The notes beneath the pieces are model-generated. The model was not told where the DNA came from. It saw only the letters and a program-made list of their open reading frames with translations, and ran no database searches. A stretch of 64,000 nt of DNA from Bacillota bacterium (lineage in GTDB: Bacteria; Bacillota; Clostridia; Acetivibrionales; DSM-1351). Shown here one piece after another: positions 26,789 through 35,903 of this stretch. The position numbers were made by a program, and so were the translations under genes. The stretch lies in assembly GCA_023416275.1 (NCBI GenBank), contig JAEZIB010000161.1, positions 61,131-125,130 on the forward strand. The letters are read 5' to 3'. The number at the start of each line of letters is the position of its first letter. The stretch's first letter is position 1.

Positions 26789-28260
26789 TATTTTATCCCC
26801 CCTACAGACATTTCTATGGCATTAATAATTGCTTGTGCCTTGTTTGCTGTCTCAATATATTCAGTTTCAGGAACGCTGTCTGCCACAATACCTCCACCCG
26901 ATTGAACGTATACTTTATTATCTTTTAAAACTGCCATCCTGATTGCAATACAGGTATCCATGTTCCCTGTGAAATCAATATAGCCGATTGCTCCGCCGTA
27001 AATTCCTCTTTTATGTCCCTCTACCTCATTAATTATTTGGCAGGCACGGATTTTTGGAGCGCCTGAAAGGGTACCAGCTGGAAGAAGTGCTGAGATTGCA
27101 TCAAGCTGGTCAAGCTCCTTACGCAGTTTGCCTACAACCTTTGATTCAATATGAATAACATGTGAATACTTTCTTATGCTTAAATAATCTTTTACCTCAA
27201 CGGAACCAAATTCACTTATTTTACCTAAGTCATTTCTACCTAAGTCAACCAGCATATTATGTTCAGAAAGCTCCTTTTCATCACTTAGAAGCTGATCAAT
27301 TAACCGAATATCTTCCTCTTCACATTTACCTCGTGGCCTTGTTCCAGCGATGGGGAAGGTGGAAAGGTTTCCGTCCTCAAGCTTAATAAGTGTCTCTGGA
27401 GATGTTCCTGTTATTTCTACATCATCAAACTTTAAGAAAAACATGTACGGTGAAGGATTTGTAGTTCTAAGAGTTCTATAAGTGTCAAAAAGACTGCCTT
27501 CAAAGTCTGCTGATTTACGGTTTGATGGAACAGCTTGGAAAATATCACCCTCATGAATATAATGTTTTACTTTATCAACTATGGTAGAATACTCTTCCTT
27601 GCTAAAGGTGGGCTTAAAGGGTGATAGCAGCCTTGAAGGAATTGCTGTCGTTGGTACATAGCTTTTTATTAATTCTATTATATTTTCAAGCTCTTTGATT
27701 CCTTGCTCATAATTGACTTTTAGATTATCAGTCTTAATATTTATCATAACTATTATTTTTTGTGAGAAGTGATCAAAGGCTATTACCTTGTCGAATAGCA
27801 TTAAATCTATGTCATAAAATTTAGTATTATCAATTGCATTTAGCTTCAATGTATCTTCACTATATTTAATATAGTCATATGCAAAATAACCCACAAAACC
27901 ACCTGTAAATGGGGGTAAGTAGTTTAGTCGAGGACTCTTGTATTCATTGAGTATTGACCTGATTTGAACATTTGGATTATCAGTTTCAATATGTGTAGTT
28001 GCTGCAGAAACACTTTTGATATCAAGTGAACCATCTTTACACGTTAATTCAACTATTGGATTGAAACCTAAAAATGAGTAACGTCCCCATTTCTCACCAT
28101 TTTCAACGCTTTCTAAAAGATAGTATTTGCTGCTTGCAGCCTTAATACTTTGTAATACAGAAATGGGGGTTACAGTATCAGCAAAAATCTCACAGCTTAT
28201 AGGTATTATTGTATATCCATCTGATAATTGCTTTGCTTCGTTAAGACTTGGTTTATACAT
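26788..28260 (-). CDS. trpE: Anthranilate synthase component I
   Basis: 490 residues. The N-terminal LLESVENG motif is the tryptophan feedback site of TrpE, so this is not a PabB. The chorismate-binding core shows EITGTSPETLIKLEDG, FPIAGTRPRGK, GTLSGAPKIRA and SGGGIVADSVPETEY. It turns chorismate and ammonia into anthranilate. A GTG at 28269 touches the AAAGGAG site; the ATG at 28260 has good spacing and is chosen. It is the first gene of the trp operon, behind a T-box. Confidence 0.96.
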   Translation of the reverse strand: MYKPSLNEAKQLSDGYTIIPISCEIFADTVTPISVLQSIKAASSKYYLLESVENGEKWGRYSFLGFNPIVELTCKDGSLDIKSVSAATTHIETDNPNVQIRSILNEYKSPRLNYLPPFTGGFVGYFAYDYIKYSEDTLKLNAIDNTKFYDIDLMLFDKVIAFDHFSQKIIVMINIKTDNLKVNYEQGIKELENIIELIKSYVPTTAIPSRLLSPFKPTFSKEEYSTIVDKVKHYIHEGDIFQAVPSNRKSADFEGSLFDTYRTLRTTNPSPYMFFLKFDDVEITGTSPETLIKLEDGNLSTFPIAGTRPRGKCEEEDIRLIDQLLSDEKELSEHNMLVDLGRNDLGKISEFGSVEVKDYLSIRKYSHVIHIESKVVGKLRKELDQLDAISALLPAGTLSGAPKIRACQIINEVEGHKRGIYGGAIGYIDFTGNMDTCIAIRMAVLKDNKVYVQSGGGIVADSVPETEYIETANKAQAIINAIEMSVGGIK

Positions 28261-28410
28261 GGTTACCACTCCTTTAAAGTATAAAAATCATTTTCTCTGT
28301 TTCTTTACTCATAGTCGCAAGTGCTGCGATTGGGTAAAGCCCTCAATTGCTATTAGCCAATACAAAGATTGGCAAAACAACACAAATTAACAAGCTAACA
28401 TTATTTGAAC

Positions 28411-28715
28411 AAAATAAAAACACCCGCCCAATGACTAAATATATGTCAAGGACGAGTGTGTATATTTCACCCGCGGTGCCACCTTGTTTTGTAAGAAAAT
28501 AAATCTTACACTCTTAAAGAAATACAATCATATTTCCCACAAATAACGCTTGTGATACGTCGCAGAATACTTTGAAAGATAACCTTCATTTGACTGCGCC
28601 CTCAGTGGTCCATTTGATGTACTGCGTTCTGCGAGGCTCTCAGCTTTCCTCACTCTCTGTAAGTGCACGTGTCATCGTTATCTCCACTTCAACGGTTTAA
28701 AGGGTAGATATTTAA
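28411..28715 (-). promoter_or_regulatory. T-box riboswitch, tRNA-Trp specific, with terminator
   Basis: On the minus strand the canonical T-box AGGTGGCACCGCGGGTGA occupies about 28468-28484. Upstream lies stem I with a TGG codon at 28612-28610 in the expected specifier region, before a purine, which fits tRNA-Trp. Downstream a terminator ACACTCGTCC / GGGCGGGTGT (G-U pairs) is followed by TTTTTATTTT. Uncharged tRNA-Trp should stabilise the antiterminator and allow transcription of trpE onward, about 150 bp downstream. Confidence 0.93.
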
Positions 28716-28723
28716 TTAAGCAT

Positions 28724-28753
28724 ATGATAACATCCAGAATAGATTGTTGTCAA
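28724..28753 (-). promoter_or_regulatory. trp operon promoter
   Basis: TTGACA (28753-28748) and TATCAT (28729-28724) on the minus strand are 18 bp apart and put the transcript start near 28716, just before T-box stem I. Confidence 0.65.
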
Positions 28754-28844
28754 CAAAAATATTTTACATTTATAACCATTAATACAATTTATACTCTTAT
28801 ATCTTTGATTTTCTGTAAAATTTAATAGTTTATATTATTTTTTA

Positions 28845-28905
28845 TGATGTAATGAAATTTTTCTACCAATCGAAAAATTTCATTTTTAATCTAAGCGTTA
28901 TAAAA
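28845..28905. repeat. Hairpin repeat shared with the 50.4-kb repeat block
   Basis: GATGTAATGAAATTTTTCTA, a short spacer and GAAAAATTTCAT form a 10-bp stem, then AATCTAAGCGTTATAA. The same string with few changes occurs at 50438-50496. Here it abuts the end of the ytaF-like gene. Confidence 0.6.
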
Positions 28906-29518
28906 TTATCTGGTAAATACCAACTAATAATAATATCATACCTGATATAAGAGTTGCTCTGTCGCCAAGAAGCTTAGTGGCATAGCGTTTTCCAATTAAT
29001 GCTCCAATAGATATTGTAAAGAGACTGAAAACGGTTACAGCTGCTGTAAGAACTAATATATTAACACCTGCCATACCAGCACCAAACCCTGTTCCTAAGC
29101 AATTTAAAGCCAGAGCAATACCAAGTAGAATGGATTCCTTTAAGGAGATATCACCTGAATAATCCCTATCTGCAATACTTGGGTCATTCATTACTGCCCT
29201 TATGTTATCGATATACATATAATTACTTTCTTGAATTTTTTGGGTTTTCATTCTTGAATGTAGATAACTAATAATTGTGTAAATACCCATTATACTTACG
29301 ATAGAACCACCGATAACATTTCCTAAGTAATTTGGAATATAGTTAGTGAGCAAATTGCCAAAAAAACTGGAAACAAAGGTTGCAAAACCTGAAAAAAGTG
29401 CTATAGCAAGATTTGACTTTGGTGGTACACTTATTTTTTTAGCACCATAAGCCAATCCAATTGCCATGTTGTCAAGATTTGGAGCTAAGCATAGTAAGAA
29501 TATGGATAGAATATTCAC
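28898..29518 (-). CDS. ytaF: Sporulation membrane protein YtaF-like (MntP fold)
   Basis: 206 residues with six hydrophobic helices in two groups of three, joined by a polar loop around residues 90-130. The first helix carries LAPNLDNMAIGLAYG and the fourth LGIALALNCLGTGFGAG, the paired Asp- and Asn-containing motifs of the DUF204/MntP fold; YtaF is its sporulation-linked branch. The terminal GKR-GDRATLISGMILLLVGIYQ segment is also typical. It may move divalent ions or act in the forespore membrane. It stands alone. Confidence 0.8.
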   Translation of the reverse strand: MNILSIFLLCLAPNLDNMAIGLAYGAKKISVPPKSNLAIALFSGFATFVSSFFGNLLTNYIPNYLGNVIGGSIVSIMGIYTIISYLHSRMKTQKIQESNYMYIDNIRAVMNDPSIADRDYSGDISLKESILLGIALALNCLGTGFGAGMAGVNILVLTAAVTVFSLFTISIGALIGKRYATKLLGDRATLISGMILLLVGIYQIIL

Positions 29519-29674
29519 TAATGAATCACCTCACTAGGCAGTATATTTACCTGGAGGATTATTAGTGCATGTCTGATTTAAAAAGTTATATATCTGCAAC
29601 TTATGTAGGAATAACTGCACAATTCGTTGAGGCAGAAGCTCAATTTTTATTTAGCCAAAATTATTACCCCAAAG

Positions 29675-30259
29675 TTACTTGTTTTTATCCTTATCTGATG
29701 GCTTTAAAGTTAGTGTATCCAAAATCTTTTCTGCTACAATTCTATGGGCATTTGCCTCACTTGTAAGCTGTAAGGCAAAAAGACGCAGAGCTGTTTCATA
29801 ATTTTCCTCATTTATTTCGCTTATAGCTGAAGAAAGCTTATCACAAACCTTACTAAAGGCTTGATCCTGTAGCTTTGTAAGATTTTCAAAAAATTCTTTG
29901 TATTTTTGTTCGCTTTCAAACTCACTTAGCGATTCAGCGATTAGCGGGATTGGTAAGATAGGCTTTAGCATTGACATAATGTAAAGCGTTACCAAATGAA
30001 CCTTGTCATATTTTTTATTTACAGGACGTTTAAGGTAGCCTTCTTTTACATAATTATTTACCATACTTGAAGTAATAATTTTGCCTTTATCATCACCGTC
30101 ATTAAAAATGTCTAAAAGTCTCTCCAAATAGGTTACAACCTGATCCATATACAAATCTATGCTGGGAAAACTTGACCAGGCTTCTGTTTTGTATGAACTC
30201 AAGGTGTTAGAAAAAACACTAAGTTCCTGTTTTATTGAATTCAATTTGTCAGTACTCAA
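29675..30259 (-). CDS. DUF1836 domain protein
   Basis: 194 residues. The centre (ITSSMVNNYVKEGYLKRPVNKKYDKVHLVTL) is a MerR-like winged helix-turn-helix as in DUF1836 proteins of Firmicutes. An N-terminal helical part and a C-terminal helical part (about 120-185) flank it. Family members are thought to bind DNA but have no fixed role. RBS AGGAGG. It lies next to the ytaF-like gene in the same direction, about 156 bp upstream. Confidence 0.72.
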   Translation of the reverse strand: MSTDKLNSIKQELSVFSNTLSSYKTEAWSSFPSIDLYMDQVVTYLERLLDIFNDGDDKGKIITSSMVNNYVKEGYLKRPVNKKYDKVHLVTLYIMSMLKPILPIPLIAESLSEFESEQKYKEFFENLTKLQDQAFSKVCDKLSSAISEINEENYETALRLFALQLTSEANAHRIVAEKILDTLTLKPSDKDKNK

Positions 30260-30397
30260 TTGATGCCTCCTGTTTAATATTTACTCAAAGTAAAGTATAG
30301 TTAAAATAAAAGCTCATCTATGGATGGAACTATGAAACCTGTTTTATTTAAATTATATCACAATGCAATTAAATTACAATATAAACACATAAACCAC

Positions 30398-30448
30398 TTG
30401 ACAAATAGTATAATATTATATAATCTAGTAATAGAAACTAGATTATAT
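30398..30448 (+). promoter_or_regulatory. Promoter with perfect 12-bp inverted repeat
   Basis: TTGACA at 30398-30403 is followed after 17 bp by TAATCT. The -10 lies in an inverted repeat ATATAATCTAGT / ACTAGATTATAT (30418-30429 and 30437-30448). It could be a repressor site for the SGNH hydrolase gene 280 bp downstream. The 467-bp gap also holds, at about 30505-30560, a fragment like the inner left part of the MITE-like element (GGTTTGTTGCC). Confidence 0.4.
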
Positions 30449-30727
30449 CAATTTAAATGTTGCGACAAATTAAAGTATACTACACATTAAATCAAATTTC
30501 GTACATAGTCTATTGATTGCGGGAGACTTATCGAGGGTTTGTTGCCAAGTAATCCAACTTATTTTATGACATATTAAACTTTTCATTTTAATATTTATGC
30601 TAAAGTTGATACAATAATAAAATAAACATTAATAATAATGAAAAGCAGAAACGGAAATACTAATTATTGTAGATATAGTAAGAAAAAAATAATATAATTA
30701 AAATAGATTATACGGAAGGTGATAGGT

Positions 30728-31420
30728 ATGCTGCAATTATATAATAAAAATATTACAGTATGGGGTGACTCAATTCTAAAAGGAGTCATTTTAGATGAGC
30801 AGGATGGAAAATACAAGGTTATGAAAAACAGTTGCCTCAGTAGTTTTTCTGAAATAACAGGATGTTCTGTAAAGAATAATGCTCATTTCGGAATGACAGC
30901 GGTAAGAGCACTAAAAAAAATAACTACACTTATAGATAAACAACCACCGAAAAGTGATGATATAGTCATTATTGAGTTTGGTGGGAATGATTGTGATTAC
31001 AATTGGAGTGGGATATCTGAAGCACCAGATGCGATACATCAACCTAAGACTACTATTGAAGATTTTAAAGCCTCTTTGCAAAATATGATAGATATGTTTA
31101 AGAAAAAAGGAGTGACTCCTATTCTGATGAATTTACCTCCATTGGAGCCAGAACGCTATTTTAATTGGATTTCTAGAGGACTAAACAAAGAAAATATACT
31201 ACATTGGCTTGGTGATATCGCAAGAATATATCGTTGGCAAGAAGCGTATAACAATGCTGCAGAGTGGATTGCACGCCAAAATAATTGTAATCTTTTAAAT
31301 GTAAGAGAGAGCTTTTTAATTAGCAAGAACTATAGCTCTCACTTCTGTGCAGACGGGATTCACCCCAACGAAAAGGGGCACAAGAAAATACTTGAATCGC
31401 TATTGGCGTTTTCGTTTTGA
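30728..31420 (+). CDS. SGNH/GDSL-family hydrolase
   Basis: 230 residues from the ATG at 30728, 8 nt after GGAAGG; a GTG at 30719 is too close to the site. Block I reads TVWGDSILKGV (nucleophile Ser), an Asn-containing block is weak, block III is EFGGNDCDYNW, and block V is FCADGIHPNEKG with the Asp and His of the triad. No signal peptide, so it should act in the cytoplasm as an esterase, lipase or deacetylase. Substrate unknown. Single gene. Confidence 0.85.
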   Translation: MLQLYNKNITVWGDSILKGVILDEQDGKYKVMKNSCLSSFSEITGCSVKNNAHFGMTAVRALKKITTLIDKQPPKSDDIVIIEFGGNDCDYNWSGISEAPDAIHQPKTTIEDFKASLQNMIDMFKKKGVTPILMNLPPLEPERYFNWISRGLNKENILHWLGDIARIYRWQEAYNNAAEWIARQNNCNLLNVRESFLISKNYSSHFCADGIHPNEKGHKKILESLLAFSF

Positions 31421-31479
31421 TTTTAGTAGCACAAAAATACTATATTTAGGGACTCTATATACATCAAGAACTTAAAATA

Positions 31480-31519
31480 AAAACTACCCAGATATTATTG
31501 ATTAATTTGGGTAGTTTTG
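31480..31519. terminator. Bidirectional terminator
   Basis: AAAACTACCCA pairs with TGGGTAGTTTT, with T tracts outside on both strands (TTTTGTTA and, reversed, TTTTATTTTAAG). It separates the convergent SGNH and TPR genes. Confidence 0.75.
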
Positions 31520-31573
31520 TTATGATTTCCAGAAAAGTATGATTAATACAGTATTAAGACTTATAAACACTAC

Positions 31574-32281
31574 CTATTCCATTTCTTTTAGCATATTCTC
31601 TATATCTTCAGCTGTAATTGCAGACAAATAATTAGGCTTGAACTGCATTGCTTTATTTAGATATTCTATGCACTTTTCTTTATCACCCATTTTTTTCAAT
31701 ACAAGTGCGTAATCATAAAAAGCTTCAGGGAATTTGGGGTTTAAAGCCATAAGCTTCTTGAAGACTTTATCAGCGTTTTCAAGATCATTAAGTAGGAAAT
31801 AGGTTTCACCTAAATTGTCTAATATTATTCCGTTTGTGTTGTTGTAGTCATACGCCTCAAGATTGAATTTAAGTGCTTTGTCAAGATTTCCATTGAGATT
31901 ATATAGATAACCTAAGCTGCCATAGATATTAGTGTTTTTATAGCTAGCTATAACTTTTTCAAGCAGAGAAATTGCCTCATCAATTTGCCCTTTTTTCCAC
32001 AATGCAAGAGCATAATTTGACTGTACGTCAAATTTTTCTGTGGCTGACAGTTTTGTAGAATTGAATTGCTCTGTAAATATACTCATAGCTTCCTCAAGTC
32101 TTCCATGCTTTAACAGCATATAGCCATAAGTTGAAACTACAGATGCTTTAGCACTGCCTGTTTTGTATGCTTTACCGAGTAATTCTAAGACATCTTGAGA
32201 ATTTCCTTTTTGAAATGCAAGATTAGCTTTTATTACATATATTTGTGCTGAAATTTTACCAAATATCATCGTATTGCCCAT
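31574..32281 (-). CDS. Tetratricopeptide-repeat protein; start possibly frameshifted
   Basis: 235 residues in this frame, with about five to six TPR units from residue 20 on (for example VQSNYALALWKKGQIDEAIS and AFYDYALVLKKMGDKEKCIE), a scaffold for protein contacts. The first ATG (32281) has no RBS. A perfect AGGAGG stands about 45 bp upstream and serves an ATG in another frame that stops after 8 codons. In the TPR frame that stretch reads NYLFIYLGMGNTMIFGK, a plausible membrane helix. One missing base just after the upstream ATG (32309) would restore a longer N-terminus, so either an indel or a sequencing error is possible. Confidence 0.75.
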   Translation of the reverse strand: MGNTMIFGKISAQIYVIKANLAFQKGNSQDVLELLGKAYKTGSAKASVVSTYGYMLLKHGRLEEAMSIFTEQFNSTKLSATEKFDVQSNYALALWKKGQIDEAISLLEKVIASYKNTNIYGSLGYLYNLNGNLDKALKFNLEAYDYNNTNGIILDNLGETYFLLNDLENADKVFKKLMALNPKFPEAFYDYALVLKKMGDKEKCIEYLNKAMQFKPNYLSAITAEDIENMLKEME

Positions 32282-32807
32282 GCCTAAATATATGAATAAA
32301 TAGTTGACATGGGCTTACACCTCCTATGTATGTTTAATCTAAGTAATTCAAGTTTCGCAGTTGATAATTCTACCTCACCAGTAGTTTTTATTTACGAAAG
32401 TTGATTCAGTATTTTATAGTTAATAAATTTGCTGTTCTGTCTAACTTGTCATAATTGAACAGTACCTTTCATATATACGCAAAAGCTATCAAGACTATAT
32501 TGAGTTTTTTACCTCAAATAATTGACTTTTAATTTCTTGATAGAACTTTTGAATTACACATGAATATCATTACTTAATTCTATCAAATAAATTTCTTTAA
32601 ATAAATAGGGCTAGCTTGTAATTTTTATTTTCAAATTAACTGTTGCACTTAATAAGTTTATCGATCGCGTTAATTTTATTAACACTAAAATATTTGCATT
32701 TATTCAAGTTTTAATATATATTCACTGCTAAAATTTATTTTTAATTAATTAGGTAATTTGCTATAATGATACAAGCTACAAATTCTAAAAAGAGGAGAAT
32801 TTTTTAG
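32282..32807. other. AT-rich intergenic region with repeat fragment and promoter
   Basis: No gene seen in 526 bp. Around 32343-32385 AATTCAAGTTTCGCAGTTGA repeats the fragment seen in the trp operon. At 32759-32767 TGCTATAAT is an extended -10 box for the downstream nucleoid-associated protein gene. Confidence 0.4.
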
Positions 32808-33824
32808 ATGGAATATAGTATTCAAATAAAAACTGCTGTTTTACATATTTTAGATACATCCATAAATCTTCCGCTGCTTTCCAATAATGAACTTTATATT
32901 GATGGAGAAATATCTGAGTTTTTAGATAAGCATATAAATAAAGTATTAGATGACACAAATTTAAAGAAAGCTAGGTTTATTGGAGACTCAAATATTGCAA
33001 GAGATTTGTGCCAAGCAATTAGTGCAGATGAAAATAATTTTACTGAGGGCAGCAAAGAATTAGCAAGTGCTATTTTTGATATAATGATAAAAAATGTTGA
33101 TATTATTCCAGGTGATTTAATATGCTGCTTGCTTGATATAAATAATGAACGACATTATGGGGTATTAAAATTAAACTACAAAACTGGATTTACTCACTAT
33201 GTAAATCAAGCTGAAGATGGAACAACAAACTCAATTATCAGACACAAGACTTTGTTGCCAGCTGAAGGTCAGAAGGTAGATGAGGCGGCATTAATTAGCT
33301 TGGAAACTGGTGAAATAAGGCTAATAGAAAGAGCCTATGAAATCAATGGTGCCAAGGAATTTTATCTTTCAAAATATTTGCTGAACTGTACCACTGATTT
33401 ATCAGACAATGAGAAAATGAAGATTATCGACAAAGTAACAAAAAAAATAAACAAAAAATATTATGATGAAGACTTTGAAAAAGTGGCTAAGCTTAAAAAC
33501 GTTGTCTCTCAAAATTTAGAAGATAATAACAAGGTAAGTGTAGAGAAAATTGCAGAGGAAATGTTTGATGCCAATTTAGAGGTTCGTGAAGAATATATTC
33601 AAGAAATACAAAAAGCAGGAATTACAGAAGAGGCAATACAGATTCCTCAAAAAATTGCTGAAAAGAAATTTAAAACTCATAAAATAAAGACGGATACAGG
33701 AATAGAAATAAATTTTCCACTTAGTTATTATGATAATAGCGATATGATTGAGTTTTCTAACAATCCAGATGGTTCAATTTCAATTATTATAAAAAATGTC
33801 GGCAAAATAATTAACAAGCAATAA
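32808..33824 (+). CDS. Nucleoid-associated protein, NdpA/YejK (NA37) family
   Basis: 338 residues, the expected length. The N-terminus (AVLHILDTSINLPLLSNNEL) and the central part (LICCLLDINNERHYGVLKLNYKTGFTHYV, IRLIERAYEINGAKEFYLSKYLLNC) match the NA37 pattern. E. coli YejK is a minor nucleoid protein; the role in Firmicutes is not established. RBS AAGAGGAG. It ends convergent with capA, and its terminator lies inside the 3' end of that gene. Confidence 0.82.
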   Translation: MEYSIQIKTAVLHILDTSINLPLLSNNELYIDGEISEFLDKHINKVLDDTNLKKARFIGDSNIARDLCQAISADENNFTEGSKELASAIFDIMIKNVDIIPGDLICCLLDINNERHYGVLKLNYKTGFTHYVNQAEDGTTNSIIRHKTLLPAEGQKVDEAALISLETGEIRLIERAYEINGAKEFYLSKYLLNCTTDLSDNEKMKIIDKVTKKINKKYYDEDFEKVAKLKNVVSQNLEDNNKVSVEKIAEEMFDANLEVREEYIQEIQKAGITEEAIQIPQKIAEKKFKTHKIKTDTGIEINFPLSYYDNSDMIEFSNNPDGSISIIIKNVGKIINKQ

Positions 33825-33964
33825 CAATATCGCCTAGGGCACATTGATAACCAAGTAATTTGCAAACAATAGTTGAATGTTTGATGCAGCTGATTTGCGG
33901 AGCAACGTTCTTGGGATAATAAAGCTGTTTAGTCAAATTTGAACGCAGCGTAGTCTGTTTTTTG

Positions 33965-34009
33965 CTATGAGCATTATTTAAATTTTGCCATAATGCTCAT
34001 AGTGTTTTT
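33965..34009 (+). terminator. Terminator of NdpA-like gene embedded in capA 3' end
   Basis: CTATGAGCATTAT pairs with ATAATGCTCATAG (13 bp), followed by TGTTTTTATAGG on the plus strand. The right arm and loop lie within the last codons of the convergent capA-like gene (stop at 33974). Confidence 0.7.
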
Positions 34010-35356
34010 ATAGGACTGCTTTACAAACTCTCTATTTTTATTTGTTATGTACGCTTCATTTATATTTGTATCAGGGATAGGAAGTATTTTGAATACGGGT
34101 CTATTGTTAACATAGCTCTTATCAATCCAGGTTGGAATATAATCTGCATTTCTAAGAATAACACCACCTTTCGGGTCTTTTTCAAGCTTTAGTTGTACAA
34201 TAACGCCATCTTCGGTATATATCTTGTTTGGTCGTTTAGCCTTATCTGTTCTCCTATAGCCGGAAACAAAATTGCCCATAGAATATATAACAAATTTATT
34301 TTTGCCATTCATCTTTACTATTTCTGATTTCTGAATTACATGTGGATGTGAACCTAGTATTATATCAGCGCCCCAAGTCAACATCTTTCTGGAAAGAGAG
34401 GTTTGTGAGGTATTTGGTGTTCTTTGGTATTCAGTTCCCCAATGTATAACTACAATTACTGCATCAGTACCTTGAGCTTTAACAGCGGCTATATCTTTTT
34501 TGATTTGAGTTTCATTTATAGGGCTTAAATAATTACTCTTTTGTTTAGAAGTAAGACTTGCTTCATTTCCGTTAAAAGCATAGGAGTAAGATAGTATACT
34601 TACCTTGATGCCATTTATAACTTTTGTGATATACTTGTTTTTTCCATCAATAGAACTACCAACATTAATCATTTTGTTTTCAGATATCTTTTTAATTGTT
34701 CTTGTTAAGCCATTTACGCCTCTATCAAGACAATGATTATTTGCTGTAGATAAAACATCAAAACCAACATTTGAAAGGGCCGTTATTATTGCATCCGGAG
34801 TATTGAATCTTGGAAAACTTGTATATCCTGAACTGGGACCTGCAGTAACTGTTTCAAAATTACCTATTGTCAAGTCTGACTTTGACAAGTAAGGTGAAAC
34901 ATACTCTAAAAAGCCACTAAAATCATAGGTTTTAGTCTTAGGATTATAGGCATTATTAAGATTTGATTGATGAGCCATTATGTCGCCTACTGCAGATATT
35001 GTAATTGATGGAGCTAAAACAGCTTTTTCCTGAGGGGGCTGAACCTTTTGTGGTTGCTTAGTTATATTATCATCGGTGGTTGTTTCCTTTGATGAAATAG
35101 AGGAGCTAATATCTGAGCTAGAGACAACCGTTGAGGTGGCTACCGCTAATTTCGTTGCAGCATTATTAACTGTATTAGTAGTGGATGATTCTTTATTGGC
35201 TGTGTCGGACTTCACATGCTCATTAGGACTACTATAAAAAATTTTGGAATTTGAGTTTATACTATCATGTATTATGTACGTAACTAAAATAAGAAGAAAG
35301 CACATAATACTAAGCACTATAAATGTATGTCTAAAAATACGTTTGTTAGTTTTCAT
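33974..35356 (-). CDS. CapA-family metallophosphatase-like protein
   Basis: 460 residues. One N-terminal helix (about 10-28) anchors it, then a Ser/Thr-rich linker to residue about 115. The CapA domain has SAVGDIMAHQ, TIGNFETVTAG, STANNHCLDRG, VIVVIHWGTEY and LGSHPHVIQ, the metal-binding Asp, Asn and His blocks of this calcineurin-like fold. CapA proteins are linked to poly-gamma-glutamate capsule export, but many clostridia keep one without capB or capC, and none is seen here, so the role may be different. RBS AAGGAA. Confidence 0.85.
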   Translation of the reverse strand: MKTNKRIFRHTFIVLSIMCFLLILVTYIIHDSINSNSKIFYSSPNEHVKSDTANKESSTTNTVNNAATKLAVATSTVVSSSDISSSISSKETTTDDNITKQPQKVQPPQEKAVLAPSITISAVGDIMAHQSNLNNAYNPKTKTYDFSGFLEYVSPYLSKSDLTIGNFETVTAGPSSGYTSFPRFNTPDAIITALSNVGFDVLSTANNHCLDRGVNGLTRTIKKISENKMINVGSSIDGKNKYITKVINGIKVSILSYSYAFNGNEASLTSKQKSNYLSPINETQIKKDIAAVKAQGTDAVIVVIHWGTEYQRTPNTSQTSLSRKMLTWGADIILGSHPHVIQKSEIVKMNGKNKFVIYSMGNFVSGYRRTDKAKRPNKIYTEDGVIVQLKLEKDPKGGVILRNADYIPTWIDKSYVNNRPVFKILPIPDTNINEAYITNKNREFVKQSYKNTMSIMAKFK

Positions 35357-35903
35357 ATTGCTTCACGTTCCTTTTCTTTTCTATTTCTATAAGAACTTAA
35401 TAGAGCTTCAGTAGATGCCTGTATAATCAATTACAATTGGTTATTGTGGCTTTTCCTTACTCGAAAATGTACAATATAGGTACAAGTCATGTTTTCGAGT
35501 TGCTTGAAGGCTTTAAACAGTAATTGATTTAAGCATAATAGAATCATATAAAAACTGAAGACCACTATATACTATATCATATATTAGGATAATACTGGTA
35601 CAAAAATTAAGACATGTAATAAAAATTAATATTTTTGAAATATTCTTTCGAAGGTACTTTAGTCTGTTGTAAGCTGTTAATGTCTAAAAACAATTCTATG
35701 GGAGCAATGAAGGGATAATGCAAAACTAAATAAACTTCATATTGGTTATGGGTGAGTACAAGTATTTGACTAAAAATATTGTAAATCAATATCATAATAT
35801 GGTAGAATTTATTTATGATATATATATACTCGGAGTAGTTTATACATAAAACGACAATTTACAACATGCTGGGAAATATATTGCTTGGTGAAGAGGTAGA
35901 ATA
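35357..35903 (+). other. Intergenic region: palindrome and promoter of signalling operon
   Basis: No gene seen in 546 bp. ACTCGAAAA (35459) and TTTTCGAGT (35492) form a stem like other CTCGAAA modules in this window. TTGTAA (35779) and TAGAAT (35803) at 18-bp spacing make a likely promoter for the GAF-HD-GYP gene. Confidence 0.45.
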
